DNA of 14,417 bases from CAYRLZ01 sp964425275 (GCA_964425275.1 CAYRLZ010000093.1:1-14417); one strand, 5' to 3'. Counted from the stretch's first letter, positions 1 through 6,756 are shown. A program made the numbers and translations. Notes: generated from the letters alone by a model not told the origin.

Positions 1-321
1 GTTAACTCCCCGGGAGGAGGTTTTTGCTAAGACCCATATAAGAGATAATCGCTTTTTTGCTTTTCCTCCTCTAATTCTGGATGATTTAGAGGTATTTAGC
101 GATGACCTTCTTTCTAGGTACAATGTCCCCGAACACCACAATGTGAGAAGGTCTACAGACCGGAACAACTTTTGCCATTGGCTCAATCAAAGAAATAGAT
201 AAATTTATATCTTCCCAAATATATCTCCCACTTGATGTTGTGGTTTTTCCTTCTGTTAAACTTCATTCAGGCCTGTTTTATAGACAATGTTTCCAAATTC
301 ATCCCCTTTCTTTTAATCCCA
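1..321. other. Left-edge stretch with possible partial or decayed coding remnants
   Basis: No intact gene can be supported here. On the plus strand a frame is open from the window edge (base 2) to a TAA at 200-202, 66 codons, which could be the C-terminus of a gene convergent with thiL; I do not recognise its protein (it ends NNFCHWLNQRNR). On the minus strand, directly downstream of thiL, two short protein-like stretches lie in different frames: one ends GNIVYKTGLNEV at a TAA (256-258), and one is open from 262 down to a TAA at 86-88 and includes VVPVCRPSHIVVFGDIV. The frame change and lack of a start suggest decay. The plus and minus options are mutually exclusive readings and neither is secure. 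I see no promoter or RNA gene. Confidence 0.3.
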
Positions 322-1281
322 TCAGAAAGATATTGACCGCGACCAAAGGTGGTCATAGCCAATTGGTGGGCAGGGATATTCTTTTCCTCCTTCTTTAATT
401 AAGAAAACCCCTCTCCCTTTTTCACAGATGCCAATCTCACTAATCTTTAACCCCTGGATTGTTTTCGGCATCTCCTTTTGCGTGGTGAAGAGAAGTTCAA
501 AATCCTCACCAGAAGAGAGGACAAATCTTTCTATCGCCCAGTGCCTCTTTCGGCAAAGTTTTATTGTCTCGGGGTGAATTGGTAATTTATCCCAGAAGAT
601 TTTTATTTTAACCCCACTCTCCCGGGCAAGATGATTGACATCGGTAGCCAGGCCATCAGAGGTATCAATTAAAGAGTTTAGGCGAGTGCGCAATTGCCAC
701 GCCTCTTTAATGCGGGGCAGGGGTCTTAGGTGTCTTGCTCGGGAATTTCGGTATCCAGATTTAATATTCATGGTCTTGCGGCCGGTTTCCGCCAGCCCGA
801 GATAACCGGTGACGAAGACCCGGTCCTTTGGTCGGGCGCCACTTCTCAGAACCGGTTTATCGGTCTTGCCCAAGGCCGATAGGGTAATCCCTAATCTCTT
901 AGATGATACAATATCACCGCCACCAATCTCACAATTATACCTCCGGCAAATATTTTCTATTCCCTGATATAAGGAGAGAAGTTCTTTGGTGGTCATCTCT
1001 TTTGGCAGGTAGAGCGCGGCAAGGATTAAGATTGGCTTACCAGCCATTGCCGCGATGTCGGAAAGGGTGGCACAGGCAATTCTTTCCCCAAGGGTTTGGT
1101 AATCAAAATATTTTAAGTCAAAGTGCACCCCTTCTAAGAAGGAATCGGTGGTCAAGATTGTGCCGTCTTTTAAGAGACAGGCATCATCGCCAATGCCGAG
1201 CCGTATCTCTGAACAACGCCTTTGGATATTCTTCATAATTAATCTGATTGCCTTCGTCTCCCCGAGATATTTGAGATACAT
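322..1281 (-). CDS. thiL: Thiamine-monophosphate kinase
   Basis: Cytoplasmic enzyme that phosphorylates thiamine monophosphate with ATP to thiamine diphosphate, the last step of the cofactor pathway. The 319-aa length fits the family. Visible motifs, in order: an N-terminal LGE segment (residues 6-8), the ATP/Mg loop GIGDDA (29-34), TTDSFLEGVHF (44-54), LSDIAAMAG (73-81), GGGDIV (120-125), SGARPKDRVFVTGYLG (147-162), DTSDGLATDV (206-215), SGEDFELLF (257-265) and a C-terminal GYDH (308-311). All the Asp-rich metal/ATP motifs are intact. I keep the first ATG because the LGE segment typical of ThiL N-termini would be lost from the next Met (residue 16). Only 5 nt separate it from the glycosylase stop upstream, and its own Shine-Dalgarno is weak, so it is probably translated by coupling in a two-gene operon. 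No other thiamine gene is in view. Confidence 0.95.
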   Translation of the reverse strand: MYLKYLGETKAIRLIMKNIQRRCSEIRLGIGDDACLLKDGTILTTDSFLEGVHFDLKYFDYQTLGERIACATLSDIAAMAGKPILILAALYLPKEMTTKELLSLYQGIENICRRYNCEIGGGDIVSSKRLGITLSALGKTDKPVLRSGARPKDRVFVTGYLGLAETGRKTMNIKSGYRNSRARHLRPLPRIKEAWQLRTRLNSLIDTSDGLATDVNHLARESGVKIKIFWDKLPIHPETIKLCRKRHWAIERFVLSSGEDFELLFTTQKEMPKTIQGLKISEIGICEKGRGVFLIKEGGKEYPCPPIGYDHLWSRSISF

Positions 1282-1286
1282 AACTC

Positions 1287-1892
1287 TTAGGATTGGGTGG
1301 TTAAATTGGGAGATAAAACTTCTCTTAATAGATTTAAGGCTTTATTCATCCGGCGGAGGTTTTTTTTACTAATAGTCCAGACCGATACCCCGGAGGGATG
1401 AGGGAGTGGGATGATAACCCGTCTTTTCCCATAGATATTTCTGGTCAACTTTTCCCCAATCACATCTCCCAACTTTCTTTTACCGATGGTATATTCTATC
1501 GCCAGAGCACCGACCGGAATAATTATCTTCGGGTCTAACTTTATTATCTCTTCTTTAAGATAAGGGAGACAATTTTTAATCATTTCTCTTGACGGTTTCA
1601 AATCACCAAACTGTCCTTTTCCGGGAAAGCACTTTACTACCTGGGTGATATAGACAATTTTACGGAAGTCTTCTTCTTCTATCCCCTTCCCGGCCAACCA
1701 CTTAAATAACCTTCTCCCGGCTTGGCCGATAAAGGGGATTCCTTTTTTAGTCTCAAGGCTTCCTGGTGCTTGACCGATAAGTAAGACCCGGGCCTTTTGA
1801 ATTGGTGAAAATACCGGATAACTCTCCTGAGGACGGGGGCATTTTGAACAGCGCCGGATTTGGGCGATGAAGTCATTCCAGTCTCTACTCAT
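1287..1892 (-). CDS. Uracil-DNA glycosylase, family 4 (iron-sulfur type)
   Basis: Removes uracil from DNA (from cytosine deamination or dUTP incorporation) to start base-excision repair. The 201-aa protein has the family 4 layout. CSKC (Cys15, Cys18) plus Cys88 (in VVKCFPG) and Cys108 (in NCLPYL) supply four candidate ligands for a 4Fe-4S cluster. The uracil-pocket/catalytic motif is GQAPG (40-44), followed by PFIGQAGRRLF (53-63). The C-terminal DNA-binding motif is HPSG (165-168), where many family 4 enzymes have a slightly different HP motif. The first ATG is used; a start further in would remove the CxxC pair. No good Shine-Dalgarno is visible. The gene begins only 16 nt past a strong terminator, which raises the question of how it is transcribed. 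It is the first gene of a pair with thiL. A dUTPase that also limits uracil in DNA lies about 5 kb away in another operon. Confidence 0.9.
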   Translation of the reverse strand: MSRDWNDFIAQIRRCSKCPRPQESYPVFSPIQKARVLLIGQAPGSLETKKGIPFIGQAGRRLFKWLAGKGIEEEDFRKIVYITQVVKCFPGKGQFGDLKPSREMIKNCLPYLKEEIIKLDPKIIIPVGALAIEYTIGKRKLGDVIGEKLTRNIYGKRRVIIPLPHPSGVSVWTISKKNLRRMNKALNLLREVLSPNLTTQS

Positions 1893-1907
1893 CTTTGTCT
1901 GCCCGGG

Positions 1908-1940
1908 AAATAAAAAGGCGGGAGAAAAGATTCTCCCGCC
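1908..1940 (-). terminator. Strong Rho-independent terminator behind the surface-protein operon
   Basis: On the minus strand a perfect 10-bp GC-rich stem, GGCGGGAGAA with TTCTCCCGCC (1917-1926 and 1931-1940), closes a 4-nt loop and is followed by TTTTTATTT (1908-1916). It lies 31 nt past the stop of the 178-aa T9SS-tail gene and fits termination of that highly expressed operon. The plus-strand reading has only a weak T-rich tail, so the minus orientation is preferred. Confidence 0.9.
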
Positions 1941-1970
1941 TTCTCTTCTTATATTTAAGGCATTCGCCTT

Positions 1971-2507
1971 TTACCTTATTAGAGTGAATTTTCTTACCCT
2001 TTCGTAATTGCCCGCGGTGAATTTATAGAAATAGATGCCCCTAGGTAAATGATAGTCTTTTTCATCAGCCGAGAAAGAGACGGAATAGATACCGGGTTTC
2101 TGCTTTGGGAAGAAGAAACTGTTCACAATCTGACCACAGGTGTTATAAATTCTGAGGCAAACATCGGCTTCCTTCGCTAAGGAATAGAAGATTTTTGTCT
2201 CTCGGGAAAAGGGATTGGGTCGGGCCGGTAGGAGTTCGGTTCTTAAAGGAAAAGATTTGGAGGATACCTCTTTGATACTGACGGTTGGGGTATCAATCTG
2301 CCAGAAGCCGATGGTCGCGTTGAAGTTTGTGCCGGTGATTGAGCCAACCGCGGTCTGGGCAACGGAAACTGAAGCGGATAAATTACCGGCGGTGGTTGTT
2401 GCCCCGCCAGCACTTATTAGATTCCAGTCACAGCGATACTGGGCAGAGGAGAAGGTGATAGTTAATAGCAAACCGGTAATCGCAAATAGGGGATGGTGTA
2501 ATCGCAT
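1971..2507 (-). CDS. Secreted protein with T9SS type A-like C-terminal sorting domain
   Basis: A 178-aa exported protein of unknown specific function. Residues 1-22 are a signal peptide (hydrophobic core at about 8-20, ending in SSA before Gln23). Residues 31-72 match a short module seen in such proteins: GG near the start, a VAQTAVGSITGT stretch, then a GFWQ ending. After a linker, residues 94-178 form the sorting tail: PARPNPFSRET, then IFYSL, LRIYNTCGQIVNSFF, GIYSVSF, RGIYFYKF and a basic VRKFTLIR end. This is the usual beta-sandwich tail that directs export or anchoring across the outer membrane. The ATG has a strong AAGGAGG at 2512-2518. It lies 22 nt behind the 531-aa gene, so the two form one operon, closed by the terminator at 1908-1940. 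No T9SS machinery gene lies in the window. Confidence 0.88.
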   Translation of the reverse strand: MRLHHPLFAITGLLLTITFSSAQYRCDWNLISAGGATTTAGNLSASVSVAQTAVGSITGTNFNATIGFWQIDTPTVSIKEVSSKSFPLRTELLPARPNPFSRETKIFYSLAKEADVCLRIYNTCGQIVNSFFFPKQKPGIYSVSFSADEKDYHLPRGIYFYKFTAGNYERVRKFTLIR

Positions 2508-2529
2508 AAAACCTCCTTATATCCCTTGG

Positions 2530-4125
2530 TTATTTCTTTACACCAGTAGTTAGATTCTCTTCGGTGGTTTTGGTTGGTTCGCTTCTTGGTGCGGTGGGCA
2601 TTACCGGATTTACCGGTTTCGGGGCATTCTTACCGGTTATATTCTCCCAATTGGCTTTCGCCGCCTCGGATGTCTTCGGTTCCTTTAAGGTGCCGAAAGC
2701 CACCCAGTCAAATGTGATGTCGGTATTCTCTCCCCAAGAAGGGATTCTCTTTAAGGCAACGGTAAAACCATTGCTCTTCGTCTCGCTGGTATAGAGCAAT
2801 CCGGTTGGTTCACCCTTTGGGGTTAGGCTGATGCGCACCGGCACATCGGTGCGGATATTATTGGCGAATATCTCTGGATAAGTGATTTCTGCTTTACCGT
2901 TGACGAGACGGGCGGTCCCATAGGCGATAATCGTCAAATCCGGACTGGCGATGCAGGGCGCAGACTTTCCATCCTCAAGTTCAAATGCCCAGCCACCAGT
3001 AGCAATTCCCTTGCCATAGGCGTAGATTGCGGTATCGGTTGAGACATTATTATAGGCGTGGGCAATAATACCCTCCGCACCGGCGGTCCCGGCAAAAAAT
3101 TCTCCACCTACACCATTCCCTTTGGCATAGATTCCCCAGGTCTGCGAGCCATATGCCACAGCGAATCCAGCCTGCTGGGCGCTATCAACCCAGACACCAT
3201 TCCAGCAGGGATAGCCGGCAAGGAATGAAGAAGTTCCAGGGGATTTTTTAACCCAGACGCCATGGTACTGTCCAGCACTATCAATTATGATTGCCGTGCT
3301 ATCAGTTCGGCGGATGCGGATACCGTTAAAACCGGCACTGTTTATAAAAACTCCGTGACGCCCCGCCCGATTCCAGATACCAAGTCCATCGCGACCGACA
3401 CTAACTAAGGCAACACCATCAGCCTTGGCATAGTCAATACCGACGCCATTGAAGTCGGCATAACGGGCGTAATAGGCGGTGCTTCCGGTTTTTGCCGAGT
3501 CAACCGTTGAGCCAATAAGGGCGGTTTTGATAAATAAACCATTTCCGTTTCCATCATTTCGGAGATAGAGGATTGGAGCGGTGGTTGAGGCATAGAGTGA
3601 GCAGGGCTTGGCAATTTCACCACCGCTAATTGGTGGGGTGATTGGTCTAGTTATTGGGGCACTTGCCGCATAGTTGGCACTGTCGGCCTTTCTTGATAGA
3701 TAAGAATAAGCCGAACTGACAATCCTTACTCTTGGTGACATTGGGGGATTGGGATTGACCTGCATCTCCAAGTAGCAGTCACCGCCTGAAGGGATATAAG
3801 GGATTGGGTTTGTAGAACCTAAGAGGCAACTGAATAGACCGGCACGGGTCTGAACCAATTGGGTCTCATTCCAGAAGTCAGTCCCGCCGGCGGATACGGT
3901 AAAGAGACGGAAGGTTACCGAATAAATAGAATCTCTAACCGGAGCGCCAGCGGTGGTGGTTAATTTACCTTGGTAGTTGAGTATCCGGGGGATGGCAATT
4001 TGGTCTAATCCTTGGGGGTCAGGGGTTAAGGATTGGAGATTGGTAGATTTTACATACGCCTCTTCTGAGGCAAAAACTAATCCACTGAATACTAAAAATA
4101 AAAATGAGGCTAAGTATTTAGCCAT
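2530..4125 (-). CDS. Large secreted fibre-like surface protein
   Basis: A 531-aa exported protein, not assignable to a characterised function. Residues 1-19 are a signal peptide ending VFA. Residues 46-105 form a domain common in secreted surface proteins (NYQGKL at 50-55, an FRLF strand, then WNETQ and a GLFSCLLG ending), continuing to about 155 with DCYLEMQV and RKADSANYA. Residues 225-340 carry irregular repeats built on Gly-hydrophobic-x-hydrophobic (DGLGIWN, HGVFIN, NGIRIR, HGVWVK, NGVWVD, WGIYAK), suggesting a beta-solenoid or fibre shaft. Residues 405-478 look like a tail-fibre-type C-terminal beta domain (VNGKAEITYPEIFA ... TDITFDWVAFGT). A Pro/Thr/Lys-rich tail (484-531) follows, with no sorting domain, unlike its operon partner. 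A strong AAGGAGG lies at 4131-4137 and a perfect promoter about 25 nt upstream, so it is probably abundant. An adhesin or surface-layer fibre is the likeliest role, by inference. Confidence 0.85.
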   Translation of the reverse strand: MAKYLASFLFLVFSGLVFASEEAYVKSTNLQSLTPDPQGLDQIAIPRILNYQGKLTTTAGAPVRDSIYSVTFRLFTVSAGGTDFWNETQLVQTRAGLFSCLLGSTNPIPYIPSGGDCYLEMQVNPNPPMSPRVRIVSSAYSYLSRKADSANYAASAPITRPITPPISGGEIAKPCSLYASTTAPILYLRNDGNGNGLFIKTALIGSTVDSAKTGSTAYYARYADFNGVGIDYAKADGVALVSVGRDGLGIWNRAGRHGVFINSAGFNGIRIRRTDSTAIIIDSAGQYHGVWVKKSPGTSSFLAGYPCWNGVWVDSAQQAGFAVAYGSQTWGIYAKGNGVGGEFFAGTAGAEGIIAHAYNNVSTDTAIYAYGKGIATGGWAFELEDGKSAPCIASPDLTIIAYGTARLVNGKAEITYPEIFANNIRTDVPVRISLTPKGEPTGLLYTSETKSNGFTVALKRIPSWGENTDITFDWVAFGTLKEPKTSEAAKANWENITGKNAPKPVNPVMPTAPRSEPTKTTEENLTTGVKK

Positions 4126-4149
4126 AAATCCTCCTTTTTATTAATGCTA

Positions 4150-4178
4150 ATTATAAAAGAATTTTACTTATTTGTCAA
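4150..4178 (-). promoter_or_regulatory. Perfect-consensus sigma70-type promoter for the surface-protein operon
   Basis: On the minus strand TTGACA (4173-4178) is followed by exactly 17 nt and TATAAT (4150-4155), the textbook consensus at every position. Transcription should start near 4143, leaving a leader of about 18 nt that holds the AAGGAGG ribosome site before the ATG at 4125. Confidence 0.9.
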
Positions 4179-4183
4179 GATAC

Positions 4184-4197
4184 GATTTTTAAAAATC
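4184..4197 (-). promoter_or_regulatory. 14-bp A/T palindrome in the UP-element position
   Basis: GATTTTT followed by AAAAATC is a perfect 14-bp palindrome placed about 41-54 bp before the predicted transcription start, 5 bp from the -35 box. Its A-tract/T-tract make-up and position fit an UP element contacting the RNA polymerase alpha subunits. It could instead be an operator. Confidence 0.5.
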
Positions 4198-4200
4198 ATT

Positions 4201-4450
4201 GGGTAGTGTCCCGATATTTGTAGAAATTCTGTTCTTCTCATTACATAGAAGCATTACGGCTCTGTCAATGCCAACAAATTCATCTCTTTATAACCGCTTA
4301 TTCACCTCATCTTTACTGACCAGTAACAAATAACCCGAAAAGAATCACTAAAACCGCATCCTCCAAAGGAAATGAACTCTATTTCTTTATCCGCCTCCGA
4401 AATTCCCCATAGACCCTCTCAATCACATTTGTGCTTCTCAAACTCCCATC
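4201..4450 (-). pseudogene. Decayed C-terminal remnant of an IS256-family (mutator-type) transposase
   Basis: The minus-strand frame from 4450 reads SLRSTNVIERVYGEFRRRIKK and then a TAG, followed in the same frame by PLEDAVLVILFGLF up to a TAA at 4313-4315. The S/T-N-x-IER followed by E-x-RRR is the hallmark near the C-terminal end of IS256-family DDE transposases. The piece is only about 45 codons, the rest of the gene is absent, and at least one in-frame stop interrupts it, so it is dead. Past the TAA another frame stays partly protein-like to about 4200. The palindromic GGGTAGTGTCCC at 4201-4212 may be part of the element's terminal inverted repeat, but no matching other end was found. Confidence 0.65.
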
Positions 4451-4686
4451 CTATCGGGTATTTTGCCGTTGAGGTATAAACTTATTATCCCGTCATCTAA
4501 ACAATAAATTATCTGATTTGGTGGTGAGAAGGTTAAGGAAATTAAAATTCCGGGAAACACTTTGCGCGGATTTTTACTCTATATTTAGATATGGGAAAAA
4601 GGCTAATTTTATTAAGTATAGTTAAATCAATAACTTATATTTTAGGCATTAATCCCTTCGGTATTTTATCTAATAAGGAGGTAAAA
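4451..4686. other. Gene-free stretch between the transposase remnant and the broken repeat ORF
   Basis: I find no intact gene. On the minus strand a frame is open for 46 codons (4438-4578) and contains IIYCLDDGIISLYLNGKIPD, which looks protein-like but has no start or ribosome site; it may be another remnant. On the plus strand an ATG at 4591 opens a 35-codon hydrophobic frame ending at 4698, without a Shine-Dalgarno. Neither is called. There is no tRNA-like or clear terminator structure. Confidence 0.35.
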
Positions 4687-5022
4687 ATGAGAGGATAAAT
4701 AACCAATTAAAAAGACCTAACCGCTTTTATCTGCGACCAATCCACCCGGCATAGGAGGGGATTTTTCTTTTTGGAAGGGGGAGTGCTACAGGGGGTGCTA
4801 TTCGGGATGGTATTAAATGCCCTATTTTCTACCCTATTCTCTTGCCTATTCGGGATTCTATTCTCTTACCTATTGGTAATCCTATTCTCTTGCCTATTGA
4901 GAGTTCTATTCTCCTTCCTATTGGGGGTTCTATCCTCTGTCCTATTGGGGATCCTATTCTGTGTTCTATCCTCTATCCTATTCTCAATCCTATTCTTGAT
5001 GCTATTCTTTTTCCTATCCTAA
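4687..5022 (+). pseudogene. Possible broken ORF running into the 12-bp repeat
   Basis: A strong ribosome site (AAGGAGG at 4675-4681) precedes ATG 4687, but the frame stops after three codons (TAA 4696-4698) and again at 4708-4710. The same frame is then open for 103 codons to TAA 5020-5022, starting KDLTAFICDQSTRHRRG and passing into the repeat, where it reads as hydrophobic four-residue units such as ILFS, YLLV, CLLR and FLLG. A second purine-rich site (AGGAGGGG, 4753-4760) lies 10 nt before an in-frame TTG at 4771, from which an 83-aa product could be made. Either this is a gene killed by two nonsense codons or the repeat simply holds frames open. I do not recognise the protein and doubt it is functional. 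Confidence 0.3.
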
Positions 5023-5035
5023 GCGCTATTTTAAT
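4784..5035. repeat. 12-bp tandem repeat, 21 degenerate units, with a 24-bp super-period
   Basis: Starting at 4784 every 12 bases begin a new unit of the type nnCTATTnnnnn. Examples are TCCTATTCTCTT (4880), GCCTATTCGGGA (4844), TCCTATTGGGGA (4940) and TCCTATTCTCAA (4976). The register holds without insertion for 21 units, with the CTATT/CTATC core kept in nearly all (TGGTATTAAATG at 4808 and TGCTACAGGGGG at 4784 are the most diverged). In the central part, units ending CTCTT-like and GGGGA-like alternate, giving a 24-bp higher-order period. Because 12 is a multiple of 3, long frames stay open on the plus strand in two frames, so open frames here are weak evidence of coding. There are no spacers, so it is not a CRISPR. 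It ends 15 bp before the tRNA promoter. Confidence 0.93.
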
Positions 5036-5050
5036 ATCTCCCCCAAAGGC

Positions 5051-5078
5051 TTGACTTCTTAAAAAATTTAGGTATGAT
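5051..5078 (+). promoter_or_regulatory. Promoter of tRNA-Val
   Basis: TTGACT (5051-5056), a 16-nt spacer and TATGAT (5073-5078), with a predicted start near 5085 about 11 nt before the mature tRNA. It is the only clear promoter ahead of the 5205-8378 operon, so it may drive that operon too. Confidence 0.75.
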
Positions 5079-5095
5079 AAGGTGTGAAAAAATAT

Positions 5096-5171
<76 letters not shown>

Positions 5172-5204
5172 CTCTTTTTCTCTCAGTGCTTATTTTTACC
5201 CACT

Positions 5205-5909
5205 ATGCCTGATACTTTGTCTCAATTATGGCAGATCCAACAATTAGATAATGAAATAACCTTCCTTACCCAAAAGGAGAAGGATATACCAAAAAAGATT
5301 GAAGGATTGAAACTTACTCATCAGGAGATGATTAAGAAAAGCGAATTGGAGAAAAAGGAGTTGTTAAACTTAAAAAAGAGATATAAAGAGCAGGAATTAG
5401 ACTTAAAGAGTTGTGAGGAAAAAATTTCTCAATATTCGGTTCAACTCTATTCGGCAAAAAATAATGAGCAGTATAAAGCCTTCCTGAAAGAGATTGAACT
5501 CCAGAAGCGATTGAAAACGGAGATTGAGGAGGCGATGCTTTTTAGTTTAGAGATGATTGAAGAGAAGGAAAAACTAACCCAACGTCAGGAGAAAGAGTTG
5601 AAGGCATTAGAGGAGGTTACTAATGCCAAGATTGCCTCACTAAAAAAAGAAGAGGCGGATATTAAAAAGATTCGGCAGGAAAAGGAAAAGGAACGGGAGC
5701 AATTTATCCAAGGTGTTGATAAGGAGGCGGTGGCGATTTATGAAAAGATAAGAAGTAAAAAGGATGGGGTGGCGGTTTCGGAGGTGGTTAAGGAGCGGTG
5801 TTCGGTCTGTTTCAATCCGGTCCCACCCCAGCGCATCTTAGAGATAAAGCGACGCTTAAACCTCTACTTCTGCGATTACTGCGGCCGCATCCTTTATATT
5901 TCGGAATGA
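5205..5909 (+). CDS. Coiled-coil protein with C-terminal C4 zinc ribbon (COG1579/FlgZ-like)
   Basis: A 234-aa cytoplasmic protein in the family of H. pylori HP0958 (FlgZ); most members have no settled function, with proposed nucleic-acid-binding or scaffold roles. Residues 10-185 are almost entirely charged heptad-like helix (a long coiled-coil hairpin), with the family's NNEQYKAF turn at 86-93. The C-terminus holds two CxxC pairs, Cys199/Cys202 (CSVC) and Cys223/Cys226 (CDYC), with PVPPQ between them, forming a zinc ribbon. The start at MPDTL is chosen because a longer frame would run back through the tRNA. No Shine-Dalgarno is visible ahead of it. The stop overlaps the next gene's ATG (ATGA), so translation is coupled to the acyltransferase. 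Confidence 0.88.
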   Translation: MPDTLSQLWQIQQLDNEITFLTQKEKDIPKKIEGLKLTHQEMIKKSELEKKELLNLKKRYKEQELDLKSCEEKISQYSVQLYSAKNNEQYKAFLKEIELQKRLKTEIEEAMLFSLEMIEEKEKLTQRQEKELKALEEVTNAKIASLKKEEADIKKIRQEKEKEREQFIQGVDKEAVAIYEKIRSKKDGVAVSEVVKERCSVCFNPVPPQRILEIKRRLNLYFCDYCGRILYISE

Positions 5910-6754
5910 TAAGTCCTAAGTTCTTATTGATGCGCCTCGCTACTCTCTGCGGGACATTTCTGCCTCCCTGGGCGGTTCGGTTAATTGCCACCACCCTCTC
6001 TTTTTTTGCCTTCCTTTTATTGAAGACCCAACGGCGACATCTAGCGCGCAACCTCTCTTATATCACTACTCGTTCCGATACGAAAAGGTTGGTATTAAAG
6101 ACCTTCCAGAATTTTGGGATAAGCCTAGCCCACTTTTTAGTGAGCCCGACCTTACGGGAGAGAATATTAACCTATTGTGAATTTAATATCTCCTCCCTAA
6201 TTGCGGCCACGAAGCAAGGTAGGGCAGTTATCCTTTTAACCGCCCATCTCGGAAATTGGGAACTGGCCGGACTGGCACTCGGGAAGTTAGGGCTACCTCT
6301 GGCGGTTATCGCCGAACCACTCGGTGGCGGATTATTTAAAACTTATAACTACTATCGCCATTATTTTGGGATAGAAGTAATCCCTTATAACCAACCCCGA
6401 AAGTTATTAGAGGCAATCGCCCGAAAACGGATTATCGTCTTTCTGGCCGACCGCAGTCTCTCGGGAAAGGGGATTGCCTGTCCCTTTTTTGGCCGAAGGC
6501 GCATCTTCCCCAGAGGTCCAGCCTATTTCGGATTAAAATACCGACTGCCCATTATCCCAGGATATATCGTTTTGAAAAAGAGCGGGCGGAGATTTTATTG
6601 GATAAATACCGGAGATGAGATTAAGATTTCGTCGACCGGAGACTTAAAGAAGGATGTTGAGGAATTGACCCACTTGATTGCCCGCTTGATAGAAAATTGG
6701 GTAAGAGAATATCCAACTCAGTGGTTCGTCTTTGATGCCCAATGGCTGGAGTAA
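5906..6754 (+). CDS. LpxL/HtrB-family lipid A (lysophospholipid) acyltransferase
   Basis: A 282-aa inner-membrane-associated acyltransferase of the family that adds secondary acyl chains to Kdo-lipid A. A hydrophobic N-terminal segment (about 18-40) probably anchors it. The catalytic HX4E motif is HLGNWE (114-119) with GRAVILLTA before it. Substrate-site motifs follow: FLADRS (179-184), FFGRRRIFPRGPAYF (194-208) and LPIIPGYIV (214-222). The C-terminal YPTQWFVFDAQW (269-280) matches the family's P-x-QW-x(n)-W ending. The start is the ATG overlapping the preceding stop; an in-frame extension upstream lies inside the zinc-ribbon gene and is not used. The exact acceptor (lipid A or another lipid) cannot be told from sequence. 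The neighbouring glycosyltransferases support an envelope-lipid role. Confidence 0.88.
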   Translation: MISPKFLLMRLATLCGTFLPPWAVRLIATTLSFFAFLLLKTQRRHLARNLSYITTRSDTKRLVLKTFQNFGISLAHFLVSPTLRERILTYCEFNISSLIAATKQGRAVILLTAHLGNWELAGLALGKLGLPLAVIAEPLGGGLFKTYNYYRHYFGIEVIPYNQPRKLLEAIARKRIIVFLADRSLSGKGIACPFFGRRRIFPRGPAYFGLKYRLPIIPGYIVLKKSGRRFYWINTGDEIKISSTGDLKKDVEELTHLIARLIENWVREYPTQWFVFDAQWLE

Positions 6755-6756
6755 AG

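Noticed and set aside
4784..5035. CRISPR array
   Set aside because: Units are contiguous 12-mers with no unique spacers and no cas genes are present.
4842..5054. Second plus-strand frame through the repeat (PIG-x-x-ILL type repeats) as a gene
   Set aside because: Open only because 12-bp units keep any stop-free frame open; no ribosome site and no non-repeat domain.
5172..5204. Terminator after tRNA-Val
   Set aside because: The stretch is T-rich but has no stem-loop.
5798..5905. Upstream extension of the LpxL-like acyltransferase
   Set aside because: It lies over the zinc-ribbon C-terminus in another frame; the ATGA overlap at 5906 gives a natural coupled start.
6742..6756. Earlier ATG for dUTPase
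   Set aside because: No ribosome site, overlaps the preceding gene, and the extra residues are outside the usual dUTPase start.
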